A DNA stretch of 64,000 nt from Acidobacteriota bacterium (GTDB lineage: Bacteria; Acidobacteriota; Holophagae; Holophagales; Holophagaceae): positions 1 to 64,000 of the forward strand of contig JACPYP010000016.1 of the NCBI GenBank assembly GCA_016195985.1, in the 5' to 3' direction. Positions within the stretch are counted from its first letter, which is position 1; the number at the start of each line of letters is the position of its first letter. The notes beneath the pieces were generated by a model, which saw only the letters and a program-made list of their open reading frames with translations, searched no databases and had not been told where the DNA came from. A program made the position numbers and the translations under genes. This document shows positions 8,897-18,226 of the stretch, piece after piece.

Positions 8897-11386
8897 TCAT
8901 TTGGCCCGGGCGGGCTGCGGAAACAGGAAGTCGTAGTTGGCGCCCGCGGGCTGGCGGTAGTACTTCTCCAGGTAGAGGCGGACCGCTTCCTCGTAGCTGA
9001 GGTTCGGCTTCTCGGTCTGGCTCCAGGTCAGGCGCACTTGGCGAGCCCCAGCGGGAAGGAGCAGGCTCCCCTGGGCGATGGGGGCCGGCGCGCCGTCGAT
9101 GGTGGCGGCGCTGACCTTGAGGAACCAGGGCAGGTGGAGGACCAGGGATTCGGGGGCCGCGGCGGCCTTCCAGCGATTGTCCAGGCTCAGCGTGGCGCCG
9201 TCCGCCCGGCAGTCCAGGGTGTAGGACACCTGGCCGAAGAAGGTGGGCGCCTCGCTGACCCGCACCTGTTTTCCGGGCTCCACCCACTTGGGGGCCAGCA
9301 CGGAGGCGAGGTGGACCTGCCGGCCTTCTTCGCGGACCAGCATGTTCCGCACCTGGGCCAGGTACCGCGCGGCGAACCATCCGTGGGGGGTGAAATTGTC
9401 GCCCGGATCGCGGGTGGTCCAGGCGGGAATGCCGAACTCGAAACCGCTGTGGGTGCTTCCGGTGTGGGCCAGGATCGAATAGAGATCCTCCACCACCTTC
9501 CGCTGCTCGCCCAGGATGGTGTTGCCTTCGGTGACGGAGAAGATCTCGTAGTGGTGCAGGGTTCCCTCAGGCGGCTTCTTGCCCTCCCGCCTGCGCTGCT
9601 TGGCCACCCAGGCGTTGCCGCCGTAGGTGATGACACCTTCCCGGTAGTTGAAGTCGCGGACCATGTCGAGGGTTTTGCGGACCAGCGGATCGTCCTTGGC
9701 GAGGGCCTCGAAGGGATAGAGGCCGGCGCTGGCGTTGTCCCAGTCACTTCCGTCGGTGGCCTTGTCCATGCCCGGCGGAATGTAGCCCTCGGACTGGGAG
9801 GCCAGTTCCCGGAGTTGCTTGAGGAAGTTGGCCGAGTAGTCGTCATGCACCTTCTGCCACTTGGCGGCGTCGCCGGCGCGGCCCATGGTCTGCGCCATGG
9901 ACACCGCGTACTTCAGGCCCAGCAGGGCCCAGAAGCTGTGGCCCGTGTAGTGGCCGTTGATGGCCTCGTTGTCGTAGGGGCCCGCCACTGGCCAAAGCCC
10001 CCTGGGATCTTTCGCGCACTTGGCGACGAAGGCATCGATGTGGGGGCCGAGCAGGGGGTAGATCTGTTCGAGCAGGGCGCGGTCCTGATTGGTCCGCAGG
10101 TGGGCGCCGAAGGCCCAGAGCACCTGGCCCCAGTAGTCGTCCTGGACGGAGAGGCGGGCCCCCGCCGGCTGGGGCGAACCGGGGGCGAAGAACCCGACGG
10201 GCTTGCCGTCCTGCCAGACCAGGAACGAATCGAGCATCTGCCGGGCCATGCGGGGCATGCCGAGCATGTCGTAGGTGCGCACGAAATAGCTGGCGTCGCG
10301 GATCCAGAAATAGTTGTAGTGCAGCTTGTTGACCCGCTGATAGACGCGGCCTTCCTCGGAGAGCTCGCTGGCGATCAGATCGTTGACCAGGCTGGTCTTC
10401 AAGGTATCCATCACCTTGGGATCCGCCACCGTGAAGCGGTCCGCCTGGGCGATCTCCTGCTTCCAGTAGGCCAGGGTGCGGGCGCGGTAATCGTCGTGCC
10501 CGGCTTCCATCACCTCCCGCACGGCTTCGGGCTTTTTCAGCGACACCGGCACGGCGGGCATCTTGAACCGCCAGGTCCGTCTCCCGCCTGCGGGAAGGTC
10601 AAAGGCGTAGTCCACCACCGCCTGCCGGAGGGCCCCGGCCGACGGGTGAGGTCGCGCGCCGGCGGCCGGGCCCGAGAAGACCAGGTGGCCGCCCTGCAGG
10701 GCCTGGCCCTGGGCCCAGTCGACTTTCTGGAGGCTGGCGGCGAAGGCCTCCTCATCCATGAACCGCCTGGTGTGCCACTTCGTGGACCGCTGGGCTTCCA
10801 GGGCCTGCTTGAGGTTCTGGCGGTAGGTCCGCGCCCATCCATAGAAAGGATCCACCGAGATTTCGGGCGCGATATCCCCGAATTGGGCGCGGATGAGGCC
10901 CTTCCGCGCCTGCGCGCCTGGATTGCTGACGGTGCACTCGATGAAGGTGATCAGGTTGTTCTTGGGATCCAGGGAGACCGGCGTGGCGAAGGCCTCGAAG
11001 GCGTAATGCAGCCCATCGCGATCGAACCCGAACTGGATCACCGGAAGGTGGCCATCCACGAGGGTCTTGACCCGCTTGCTGACGGGCCGGGGGGATTCAG
11101 GCGCGCCGACCGAGAAGGCAAGCTGCCCGAAGGGGCTGACGAAGGCCCCGTCGTGGGTCACGATGGCCGCCTTGGGCGCGCTCCTGAAGCCCAGCTGGTC
11201 CGTGGGGACCATGAAATAGCAGAAGGGTTCGGACAGCTCCTGCTGGATGGCCTTTCCGGCCTCGTCCGCCACCTCCGGCGGAACCTGGGTTTTTCCTCCA
11301 GACGCGAGCGCTAGGGCCGGCTGTCCCGGAAGCGGCGAGCCTCCGATGAGTGCCGCCAGGACCAGGGAAGGAGTGAATCGCCTCAT
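8897..11386 (-). CDS. secreted six-hairpin glycosidase-like protein
   Basis: This 829-residue exported protein has a signal peptide (MRRFTPSLVLAALIGGSPLP). Residues about 30-300 form a beta-rich N-terminal domain. The middle is an (alpha/alpha)6 barrel of the six-hairpin glycosidase superfamily (GH15/GH63/GH37-like): YNYFWIRDASYFVRTYDMLG, QDDYWGQVLWAFGAHLR and GYIPPGMDKATDGSDWDNASAG run in the expected order of acid-bearing helices. A small C-terminal beta domain follows. The start at 11386 was chosen because it places a signal peptide at the N-terminus with GGGAG upstream. The longer frame from 11461 buries it. A glycan substrate is likely but not identifiable. Confidence 0.7.
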   Translation of the reverse strand: MRRFTPSLVLAALIGGSPLPGQPALALASGGKTQVPPEVADEAGKAIQQELSEPFCYFMVPTDQLGFRSAPKAAIVTHDGAFVSPFGQLAFSVGAPESPRPVSKRVKTLVDGHLPVIQFGFDRDGLHYAFEAFATPVSLDPKNNLITFIECTVSNPGAQARKGLIRAQFGDIAPEISVDPFYGWARTYRQNLKQALEAQRSTKWHTRRFMDEEAFAASLQKVDWAQGQALQGGHLVFSGPAAGARPHPSAGALRQAVVDYAFDLPAGGRRTWRFKMPAVPVSLKKPEAVREVMEAGHDDYRARTLAYWKQEIAQADRFTVADPKVMDTLKTSLVNDLIASELSEEGRVYQRVNKLHYNYFWIRDASYFVRTYDMLGMPRMARQMLDSFLVWQDGKPVGFFAPGSPQPAGARLSVQDDYWGQVLWAFGAHLRTNQDRALLEQIYPLLGPHIDAFVAKCAKDPRGLWPVAGPYDNEAINGHYTGHSFWALLGLKYAVSMAQTMGRAGDAAKWQKVHDDYSANFLKQLRELASQSEGYIPPGMDKATDGSDWDNASAGLYPFEALAKDDPLVRKTLDMVRDFNYREGVITYGGNAWVAKQRRREGKKPPEGTLHHYEIFSVTEGNTILGEQRKVVEDLYSILAHTGSTHSGFEFGIPAWTTRDPGDNFTPHGWFAARYLAQVRNMLVREEGRQVHLASVLAPKWVEPGKQVRVSEAPTFFGQVSYTLDCRADGATLSLDNRWKAAAAPESLVLHLPWFLKVSAATIDGAPAPIAQGSLLLPAGARQVRLTWSQTEKPNLSYEEAVRLYLEKYYRQPAGANYDFLFPQPARAK

Positions 11387-11520
11387 GAAGACTCCCGCTT
11401 GATGCGCGGTTCCAGGCCTGGCGCGGCGCATCAGGAAACAGAATTCTTCATTTGCAGACATTTGCCAAGGCTTATTACTTGTCTTATTTCAGCAGTTGTA
11501 TAAAACAATATTGATTCTGA

Positions 11521-11559
11521 AAAGCCAGGCCGGCCACCCCGGGGCGCCGGCCTGGCTTC
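11521..11559 (-). terminator. intrinsic terminator of the DUF4382 lipoprotein gene
   Basis: A 13-bp perfect GC-rich stem (11523-11535 with 11547-11559) is followed on the minus strand by TTTTCAGAATC. It lies about 35 bases beyond the stop codon at 11595. Of the terminators seen here it has the best T-tract. Confidence 0.75.
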
Positions 11560-11594
11560 GTCTTCGCGGTCCCCGTCGGGGTTCCGTGGGGGTT

Positions 11595-12749
11595 CTAAAG
11601 GGCGAGGTTGACCGTCACTGTGAGGCTCGCCGTGACGACGGTCGGTTGGACTGCCGAAGTGCTGGAGGAGACCGTGCCATCAGCGTTCAGCGTGGCCCGG
11701 GTGGCCTGGACGCTGTAGGCCCCCACGGGGAGGTTCGCGAAGGCGTATGTTTCGCTGGAGCTTCCGACGGTGGCCATGGCGGTGTCCACGATGAAGGTGT
11801 GGGTTCCCGACGTGGGTGTGGCCAGGGACGCCAGCAGGTTGACCTGATCGCTCTGGCTGCTGGTCGCCATGGGCGTGAGGTTGCCGGAGATCCCGCCGGG
11901 TGTGGGCGCCGCGGTGAAGGCCGTCGAGTAGGTGAAGGTGGGCGAGGTTGACGTCAGCGCCAGGCCGTCACTGGCCTTGGCGCCGTAGGCCTGGACCGTG
12001 GTGGTGCCGAGGGCCGGCTGGCTTACCACGTAGTAGGTCGCGCCGACGGGCAGCAGGTCCAGCGTGTAGGCGCCGCTGGCATCAGTGGTGGTGGTCCGGA
12101 CGATGCGGGCGCTGCCCGACGCATCCAGGGTTTCGGCATAGACCGTGGCGCCGGCCAGGGCCCCCGCGGTGCCCGCGTCGGTGAGCTTGCCGGAGATGGA
12201 GCCCGTGGCCACCTTGTCAAAGGCCCAGAGGGTGGGGCGCAGCAGGTAGCGGTTCGAGGCGCCCGCCTGGACCACCTGGATGGAGTGGGCCGCGTCGAAG
12301 TCGATCCAGACATCCTTCGTGGTTCCGGCGGCCACGTCGAAACTCACCACCAGCTTGAGGCCCGACTGGAGGCCCGAGGGAACGGTCAGATCCTGGACCG
12401 TCCCGTCCGCGAGCTTCACGGTGTTGCCGGAGCCCAGCACCAGCCTCATTTGTCCGTAGTGTCCGGCGGCCAGGGTGGCGCCGTTGGCGAGGGTTTCGTC
12501 CACGCCGCCCACGAGGTGGAGCAGGTTGATGGTCTTGTTGGGGGTGCTGAGGACGGTCCAACCCCCGCTTCCGCTGATCTCCACGGATTGGATATTGACG
12601 TTGATCTCCTGGAAGCCGGAGATGGGGCCATCCACCAGGTGGACGTTCATGGCGGCGGAAGGGGATGGGGAGGACTTGGAGGAGCCGCTGCAGCCGAGGA
12701 CCAACAGCGAGGCGAAGGCCACAGGGAGGGTGACGCGTGCGAGGTTCAT
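11595..12749 (-). CDS. DUF4382 lipoprotein with carboxypeptidase-like repeat
   Basis: This 384-residue lipoprotein has a signal ending in the lipobox LVLGC (Cys about 20). Residues 35-180 match DUF4382, recognisable from MNVHLVDGPISGFQEINVNIQSV and the GHYGQMRLVL strand. From about 182 a carboxypeptidase-regulatory-like beta-sandwich follows (GSISGKLTDAGTAG through DLLPVGATYYVV), and a second, weaker repeat follows that. Such proteins are typical surface or periplasmic lipoproteins of Acidobacteriota and Bacteroidota without known enzymatic role. The gene is monocistronic, with a strong terminator directly downstream. Confidence 0.75.
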   Translation of the reverse strand: MNLARVTLPVAFASLLVLGCSGSSKSSPSPSAAMNVHLVDGPISGFQEINVNIQSVEISGSGGWTVLSTPNKTINLLHLVGGVDETLANGATLAAGHYGQMRLVLGSGNTVKLADGTVQDLTVPSGLQSGLKLVVSFDVAAGTTKDVWIDFDAAHSIQVVQAGASNRYLLRPTLWAFDKVATGSISGKLTDAGTAGALAGATVYAETLDASGSARIVRTTTTDASGAYTLDLLPVGATYYVVSQPALGTTTVQAYGAKASDGLALTSTSPTFTYSTAFTAAPTPGGISGNLTPMATSSQSDQVNLLASLATPTSGTHTFIVDTAMATVGSSSETYAFANLPVGAYSVQATRATLNADGTVSSSTSAVQPTVVTASLTVTVNLAL

Positions 12750-12934
12750 ATGCGCTCCTTGAAGAAAAGGGACCGGGAAGCCAGAGACCGGATTCCGGCC
12801 CTTTGGGGGGGATGCCGTCCCGCGGGACGGGGAGCCGAATCAAGGCCCGTGCCACGCCTATCGACAGCACTTAGGCGCCCGCCCGGGGCATTCCGACCCG
12901 TTTCAGCCGGGGCGGCGGGTCAGAATGCCGCGCC

Positions 12935-13708
12935 CTAGAATCGGCGGATCAGGGCCAGGTCGGCGCTCCGCCGGGGGCCTCCGTCATTGAGTCCCGCCGT
13001 GAAGCTGGCCTGCAGTCCCCAGGCCGGGGAAAAGGGGTGGAACATCCCCAGGGAGACCTCGCGCGCTCCGGGTGTGTCGGCGCGGGCGGAGCCCCGTCCG
13101 CCCACGGAGAGCTCCCACCGGGTGAGGTTGGCGTGGAAGGCCAGCCCCAGGCCCAGCACGTAGCCGCCGGGCGTGAGGGTTTCCGGACCCGCGCTGGAGG
13201 GGGAGGCGCTTCCCCGGATCCACCCTCCCAGGAAGGTCCATTGAAAGGCGCCCCCCCGGTGGCGGGCCACGAGGAAGCCTCCCCCGTCGGTGCGCCCCGT
13301 GCCCAGGCCGGCGCTTTCGCTGGCGGTGGGGAGCTTCACCACGCCGGTGCCGTCCAGGGACCAGCCCGCCTCATTTTCGGGCCACAGCAGAACGGTGCCC
13401 CGCAGCAGGACATCGCCCAGGCCCCGATCCCTGGTGACCACCCCACCTTCTTCACGGGTGACTTGGAGGGTGGGAACCGTGAGGCTGGCATCCCACTTTC
13501 CCCGGGCGGCTCCCAGGGTGGCATAGCCCATCCATAGGGTGCTCCGGACGGGCGTGCCGTAATCCCCCTGCCGCCATCCCCCGCCCACCTGCACGTAGGC
13601 GGTCAGCTCCTGGGCCCGGAGGGGGCTGCCGGCTCCGCCCAGAAGGAGGAGCGCCCCCAAGCATCGGGAGACACCTTTCGGGGTTTCCGGAGCCGGGCCT
13701 CCCCTCAT
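12935..13708 (-). CDS. predicted outer-membrane beta-barrel-like protein
   Basis: This 257-residue protein has a signal-like N-terminus (GALLLLGGAGSPLRAQE). The rest is alternating aromatic/glycine beta strands (TAYVQVGGGW, STLWMGYATLGAARGKWDASLTV, GLGLAFHANLTRWELSVGGRG) ending in LALIRRF with a terminal Phe, the usual signature of outer-membrane barrels. The start codon overlaps the stop of the FecR-domain gene (ATGA), so translation is probably coupled. As the last gene of the CHASE2-NtrC-FecR set it may be the envelope output of that system. No family name can be given. Confidence 0.6.
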   Translation of the reverse strand: MRGGPAPETPKGVSRCLGALLLLGGAGSPLRAQELTAYVQVGGGWRQGDYGTPVRSTLWMGYATLGAARGKWDASLTVPTLQVTREEGGVVTRDRGLGDVLLRGTVLLWPENEAGWSLDGTGVVKLPTASESAGLGTGRTDGGGFLVARHRGGAFQWTFLGGWIRGSASPSSAGPETLTPGGYVLGLGLAFHANLTRWELSVGGRGSARADTPGAREVSLGMFHPFSPAWGLQASFTAGLNDGGPRRSADLALIRRF

Positions 13709-14418
13709 CGATGCGAGCGGCCCAGGCCCAGTCCGCGCCCGGGCAGGGTGCCCAGGACGGCGAGGGCGTTGGCGTTGGCCGGGCCCTCTGGACGAAGGCC
13801 CTGGCCCCAGGCCCGTTCCCCGAAGCCGCGCGCGGGAATGGCTTCGACCTTGGGGGCCCGTCCCGGACCGAAGGTGGTCCACTGTCCCGCCCTCACCTGG
13901 ACCGGTTCGAGGCCTGGCCCCGGCCGGAGCACCTCCACCACGCCCTCGAAGACCACCAGGGTGGACTTTCCTTCGGAATCCACCTCCACGCCGTAGCGGG
14001 TGCCCCTGACGGCCAGGAGGGCGCCGGGGACGGCCACCCGGCGCTCCGCCGGGGCGCCTTCGGTGAGGTGCTGGAAGAAGGCTTTGATGCGGCCCTGGGT
14101 GAGCACGAGCAGGACCCCCGGCTCGCCCCCGGCCAGCTTCACCTGGGTGTTGGCGTAGACCTCGAAGCGGGCCTGGCGCTCGGGCACGGAAAGCAGGGCC
14201 TGGCCCCACCAGCCGGTTTTCACGCCGTCGCCCGTGAGGGCCTGGTCCCCTTTGGCGACCTTCCTCTCCTGGGCCTGGTCCCCCCCCGGCCAGCGGAGGA
14301 CGGAGCGCTTCACCTCCTCGAACCGGTAGGTGAAGGCCTGGGGGACGGGGGGCTGCGCCTGGGGCTGAATCGGGGGTTGGGCCAGCATGAACAGCAGGGG
14401 AGCAAGGATCGCGATCAT
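13705..14418 (-). CDS. FecR domain-containing periplasmic protein
   Basis: This 237-residue protein has a signal peptide (MIAILAPLLFMLAQPP) and a FecR-type domain over about 60-165. That domain includes the ARFEVYANTQVKLAGG strand, VAVPGALLAVRGTRYGVEV, and VFEGVVEVL. Here FecR is a stand-alone exported domain and not an anti-sigma factor, because there is no inner-membrane helix or N-terminal sigma-binding region. The start at 14418 has AAGGAGG at ideal spacing and overlaps the stop of the upstream regulator gene (ATGA). CHASE2 and FecR domains often co-occur, which supports a common envelope-signalling role. Confidence 0.75.
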   Translation of the reverse strand: MIAILAPLLFMLAQPPIQPQAQPPVPQAFTYRFEEVKRSVLRWPGGDQAQERKVAKGDQALTGDGVKTGWWGQALLSVPERQARFEVYANTQVKLAGGEPGVLLVLTQGRIKAFFQHLTEGAPAERRVAVPGALLAVRGTRYGVEVDSEGKSTLVVFEGVVEVLRPGPGLEPVQVRAGQWTTFGPGRAPKVEAIPARGFGERAWGQGLRPEGPANANALAVLGTLPGRGLGLGRSHR

Positions 14419-15794
14419 GGTTCGCCTCCTTCCGGGTCGTCCACCTCGCCACCTTCGGTCCGCCGGAGTTTTCGCGCAAGCGTCTTTCGCTCGATGCCCA
14501 GGATCGCGGCGGCTTCGGTCTTGTTGCCCCCGGTGTGGGCCAGGACCGCCAGGAGGTACATCCGCTCCATGGCCTCCAGGGGGACGAAGGGCTCCGCGAA
14601 ATGGGCGGGGGATAGAGGCCCGTCCTTCCTCTCGCTGGGGATGGGAGAGGTGCCCAGGAGCCTCTGGATCGTGCCGGCATCCTCCAGGGAGCCCGCCTCG
14701 ATGAGCGCTCGGCGGAGGATGTGGCTCAGTTCCCGGATGTTGCCCGGCCACGGGTGGGCCGCGAGAAGGGAGAGCACCTCCGGCGCCACCTGGCCGCGCT
14801 CGGGCAACCCGAATTCCAGGCGGTAGCGCTGCTGGAAATGCGCGACGAGGGTGCCGAGGTCCGAGAGGCGCTCCCGCAGCGGCGGAATGCGGATCTCGTA
14901 GCCCGCCAGGCGGTAGTAGAGATCCTCGCGGAATCTGCCGTCGGTCACCAGGGCCTTCAGATCGCGGTGGGTGGCGGCGACGACGCGCACCGCGACGGGT
15001 TCGGCCCTTTCCGCGCCCAGGGGCAGCACGAGGCCATCCTCCAGGAATCGCAGGAGCTTCACCTGGAACATCGGAGTGATGTCGCCGACTTCGTCGAGGA
15101 AGACTGTTCCGCCATGGGCCTGGACCAGGGCCCCGCGCCGGTCCCGCTGGGCATCAGTGAAGGCCCCCTTTTTGTGGCCGAAGAGCTCGCTTTCGATGAG
15201 CGTGTCGGGGATGGCGCCGCAGTGGACCGGCACGAAGGGGCCCTGGGGGCAGGCCCCGTGGCGGTGGAGCGCCTGGGCCACCAGCTCCTTTCCGGTTCCC
15301 GTTTCGCCCAGCACCAGGACGGGCACCGGGAGGGGGGCGACCCGGGCGACCGCCTTGTACACCTCGACGATGGCCGGGTGGGCGCCGATGATCAGGCTTT
15401 CGGGCCCTTCAACTTCCGGGGAAGGCGCCGGCGGGTGGATTCTCAGGGCCGCCTGTACCCGTTCGAGCATCAGGTCCAGGTCGAAGGGCTTGGCCAGGTA
15501 GTCGAAGACGCCGTCCCGCAGGGCCGATGCCGCCGTCTCGACGCTGCCCTTGGCTGTCATGAGGATGAGGGGGAGAGGCTCCGCCTGTTCCCGGATCCGC
15601 TGCAGGAGGTCCAGGCCGGAACCGCCGGGCATGTAGATGTCGCTGAGGATGAGATCCGGCCAGGGCTCCCGGAGGGCCCGGAGGGCGGCGGCGAAGCCAT
15701 CGGCCCGCTCCACGCGGTGGCCCCGCTTCTCCAGGGCCAGGGCGACCATTTCGCGGATGGCCAGGTCGTCGTCCACCACCAGAATCCGTGCCAT
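14415..15794 (-). CDS. NtrC-family response regulator
   Basis: This 459-residue regulator has a receiver domain 1-120 with acidic pocket VDDD (7-10), phosphoacceptor Asp52 in LILSDIYMP, and Lys102 in YLAKPF. A sigma-54-type AAA+ domain spans about 135-365, with Walker A GETGTGKE (163-170) and Walker B VFLDEVGD (231-238). The sigma-54 contact loop reads GAFTDA (210-215) in place of the standard GAFTGA, a conservative-position variant that should be checked for sigma-54 dependence. A Fis-type helix-turn-helix (NKTEAAAILGIERKTLARKL) closes the protein. The partner kinase is directly upstream, 8 bases away. Confidence 0.92.
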   Translation of the reverse strand: MARILVVDDDLAIREMVALALEKRGHRVERADGFAAALRALREPWPDLILSDIYMPGGSGLDLLQRIREQAEPLPLILMTAKGSVETAASALRDGVFDYLAKPFDLDLMLERVQAALRIHPPAPSPEVEGPESLIIGAHPAIVEVYKAVARVAPLPVPVLVLGETGTGKELVAQALHRHGACPQGPFVPVHCGAIPDTLIESELFGHKKGAFTDAQRDRRGALVQAHGGTVFLDEVGDITPMFQVKLLRFLEDGLVLPLGAERAEPVAVRVVAATHRDLKALVTDGRFREDLYYRLAGYEIRIPPLRERLSDLGTLVAHFQQRYRLEFGLPERGQVAPEVLSLLAAHPWPGNIRELSHILRRALIEAGSLEDAGTIQRLLGTSPIPSERKDGPLSPAHFAEPFVPLEAMERMYLLAVLAHTGGNKTEAAAILGIERKTLARKLRRTEGGEVDDPEGGEP

Positions 15795-15802
15795 GCCTCC
15801 CC

Positions 15803-17638
15803 TCAGTTTGAATGTCGCAAGATCAACGGGAGTCTAACCTGGAAGCAGCTACCCTCTCCGGAGCCCTCCCCGGATCCTGCTCGGACCGACACGCTGCCGT
15901 TGTGCCAGGCCGCCACCTCGGCGACCAGGGCCAGCCCGAGCCCCAGCCCCGGCGCCAGGCTCTGGGTGGTGCCGCGCGCGAACCGGCCGAAGATGGCCAC
16001 GCGTTCCGGCAGCGGAACCCCGGGACCCCGGTCCTCCACCTCAAGGATGGCCGCGGGGCCTTCGGCCCGCAGCCGCACCCCGACGGGCGCATGCTCCGGG
16101 GAGAACTTGAGGGCATTGGACACGAGGTTTTCGAGGGCCCTTTCGATCAGCGCCCCATCGCCTTGGATCTGGAGGCCGGGTTCCACCTCGATCCGGATTT
16201 CCCGCCTGAGGCCCACGCGGAGGACTTCGGCCCGCCGGAGGCAGAGGGCCGACAGATCCAGGGCCTGTGCCTCCCGGTCGAAGTTCCGGAGGCGGAGCCG
16301 CTCCAGGTCCAGGAGGGCATCCACCATCTGGGTCAGGCGGGAGGTTTCCGCCACCACCAGCTCTGCCACCCGGTTGCGCTCTGGCCCGGAGAGGTCGAAG
16401 CGGGCGAGCAGCTGGGCCAGGCCCCGCACGGAGGTCAGCGGCGTCTTGAGTTCGTGGGCCACCACGCGGCGGGCCTCGGCATCCTGCCTTCCTGTCTCCG
16501 CCAGGGCCCGCTGCAGCCGCTCCAGCTCCTGGATGCGGCCTTGGGCCGCGCCCAGGACGAAACGGGCATGGCGCCAGCGGAGCGAAGCCGCGAGAAGGCC
16601 CACCAGGGCCAGCGCCGACATCCCCGCCAAGGGCGCCAATTCCAGGTTCAGCTGGTGGAGGGCCGCCGCGGAAATCGGGAGCGGCGCCAGGACGACCAGG
16701 GATGCGCCGGACACCAAGACTGGCCGCCGAGAGGCCAGGAGAAGGGTGCCAAGCAGGCCCAGGCCGAAGCCGAGGAGGCCCCCCACGAGGGGCGAGGTGC
16801 CGCGCAGGAGGTCCTTCGACAGGATGGCCTCGGTGGACATGGCTTCGACGAGGACGCCGGGTTCGGGGGAGCCTCCCTGGGCATTGGGGGTGATGAAACG
16901 GTCGCCGATGCCTGCGGCGCTGGCGCCGAGGAAGACGAGGCGGCCCCGCAGGGCTTCAGCGGGTTTTCCCTCCAGCAGGGCGGCTGCGCTGACCTGAGGA
17001 ATGGGGCGCGTGCGGAAGGCGGGCCGCAGGCTGAGACCGACTGGAACGGGCAGCCCGGGGTCGGCGAGGCGGGCGGCCGCCACCGGAAGGGCGGGCAGGG
17101 CCCGGCCCTCCAGCTGCTTGGTGGAGGAGAAGCGCCTGACCACGCCGTCCCGGTCCAGGTCGAAGCTGACATGTCCCAGCGGGAGGCCCCGGAAAGCCTG
17201 GTCCGGCAGCAGCCAATGCCCCGAATCATCCACTCCGGCCGCCAGGGCCGAGGGGCCCTGGTTCAGGGCCCGGACCAGGTCCGCGTCGCCTTCTCCTGCC
17301 TCCGGAAAGAGGAAATCGATGGCGACGCCCCGGGCCCCGGCGGCGAAGAGGCCGTCCACCAGCCGGGCCAGCCGCGGCCGGTCCCAGGGCCAGCGGCCTT
17401 GGGATCGGATGGCGGCCTCGTCGATGAGCACCACCGCCACCTTGGGGGACCGCTGGCCGGGCTGGGCCCGGAGGAGGGCATCGCGCAGAAGCAGTTCCGC
17501 CGGAGACAACAGGCCCGACGCCTGCAGCGCGAGCGCGAGCAGGCCCACCAGGATGGGCCAAAGGAGGCTCAGGGAAGGGCCAGCCTCTCGGTTCGCCGGG
17601 CCGGAGCGGGGGATGGGCATCCCTGGATTGTTACGCAT
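15803..17638 (-). CDS. CHASE2-domain sensor histidine kinase
   Basis: This 611-residue membrane kinase has a first TM helix near 25-45. A periplasmic CHASE2 domain follows to about 280, recognisable from KVAVVLIDEAAI, RWPWDRPRLARLVDGL and GARGVAIDFLFPE. Three closely spaced TM helices (about 283-353) follow, as is standard for CHASE2. A short coiled linker leads to HisKA with His395 (VAHELKTPLTS) and a HATPase domain (ENLVSNALKF, DRGPGVP, GLGLGLALV). It should phosphorylate the adjacent NtrC-type regulator. Its start lies 18 bases after hydC on the same strand with no terminator between, so it may read through from the hydrogenase operon. Confidence 0.9.
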   Translation of the reverse strand: MRNNPGMPIPRSGPANREAGPSLSLLWPILVGLLALALQASGLLSPAELLLRDALLRAQPGQRSPKVAVVLIDEAAIRSQGRWPWDRPRLARLVDGLFAAGARGVAIDFLFPEAGEGDADLVRALNQGPSALAAGVDDSGHWLLPDQAFRGLPLGHVSFDLDRDGVVRRFSSTKQLEGRALPALPVAAARLADPGLPVPVGLSLRPAFRTRPIPQVSAAALLEGKPAEALRGRLVFLGASAAGIGDRFITPNAQGGSPEPGVLVEAMSTEAILSKDLLRGTSPLVGGLLGFGLGLLGTLLLASRRPVLVSGASLVVLAPLPISAAALHQLNLELAPLAGMSALALVGLLAASLRWRHARFVLGAAQGRIQELERLQRALAETGRQDAEARRVVAHELKTPLTSVRGLAQLLARFDLSGPERNRVAELVVAETSRLTQMVDALLDLERLRLRNFDREAQALDLSALCLRRAEVLRVGLRREIRIEVEPGLQIQGDGALIERALENLVSNALKFSPEHAPVGVRLRAEGPAAILEVEDRGPGVPLPERVAIFGRFARGTTQSLAPGLGLGLALVAEVAAWHNGSVSVRAGSGEGSGEGSCFQVRLPLILRHSN

Positions 17639-17656
17639 CCAGGGGCGTCCGGTCCC

Positions 17657-18226
17657 CTACTTCGGTTCAGAGGCCGAGTTGGCCATCATGTCCTCCGCCG
17701 CCCGGGCCAGGTAGCCTTCCAGCAGCGTCGGGATCTGGCTCGGCGACAAGGGGCCGTGCACTTCGTCGCCGATCATCACCACCGGCGCGAGGCCGCAGGT
17801 GCCCACGCAACGGGTGCTTTCCAGGCTGAAGATGCCGTCCTTGCTGGTCTCGCCGAAATGGATCCCCAGTTCCTCCGTGAGCTTCTGGGCCACCTTTTCG
17901 GCGCCCTTCACGTAGCAGGCCGTGCCCAGGCACACGTTGATGAGGTACCTGCCCCGGGGTTGCAGCCGGAAATAGTGGTAGAAGGTGGCCACGCCGGTCA
18001 CCTTGGCGAGCGGCACTTGCATGAGCTGGGCCACGGCTTCCAGGTGGCCGGGCCCCAGGTGGCCGAAGTGCCCCTGCACCATGTGGAGCGTGGCGATGAG
18101 CATGCTCTCGCTGTGCTCCTTGGCGCGGTTGGCGTCGATGAAGGCGAGGACGTCGGCGGGCAGCATGGCGCGGTAGCCGCGCTCCAGCTCTTCCCAGTTG
18201 TCGGTGCCGTGGCAGCAGTCGCTCAT
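17657..18226 (-). CDS. hydC: NADH-linked [FeFe] hydrogenase small subunit HydC (NuoE-like)
   Basis: This 189-residue thioredoxin-like [2Fe-2S] subunit is homologous to NuoE and HydC. Cluster cysteines are C99 and C104 (NVCLGTACY) and C140 and C144 (TRCVGTCG), with the preceding helical bundle containing TGVATFYHYFRL, a family hallmark. It passes electrons between the flavin site of HydB and the complex. The ATG overlaps the stop of hydA (ATGA), so it is translated with it. It is the third gene in the order hydB-hydA-hydC. An extra CC pair at residues 4-5 is not part of the known cluster. Confidence 0.92.
   Translation of the reverse strand: MSDCCHGTDNWEELERGYRAMLPADVLAFIDANRAKEHSESMLIATLHMVQGHFGHLGPGHLEAVAQLMQVPLAKVTGVATFYHYFRLQPRGRYLINVCLGTACYVKGAEKVAQKLTEELGIHFGETSKDGIFSLESTRCVGTCGLAPVVMIGDEVHGPLSPSQIPTLLEGYLARAAEDMMANSASEPK

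Noticed and set aside
8670-9380. A 236-residue minus-strand frame overlapping the rsmI remnant
   Set aside because: Mostly a shadow of the six-hairpin glycosidase gene in another frame.
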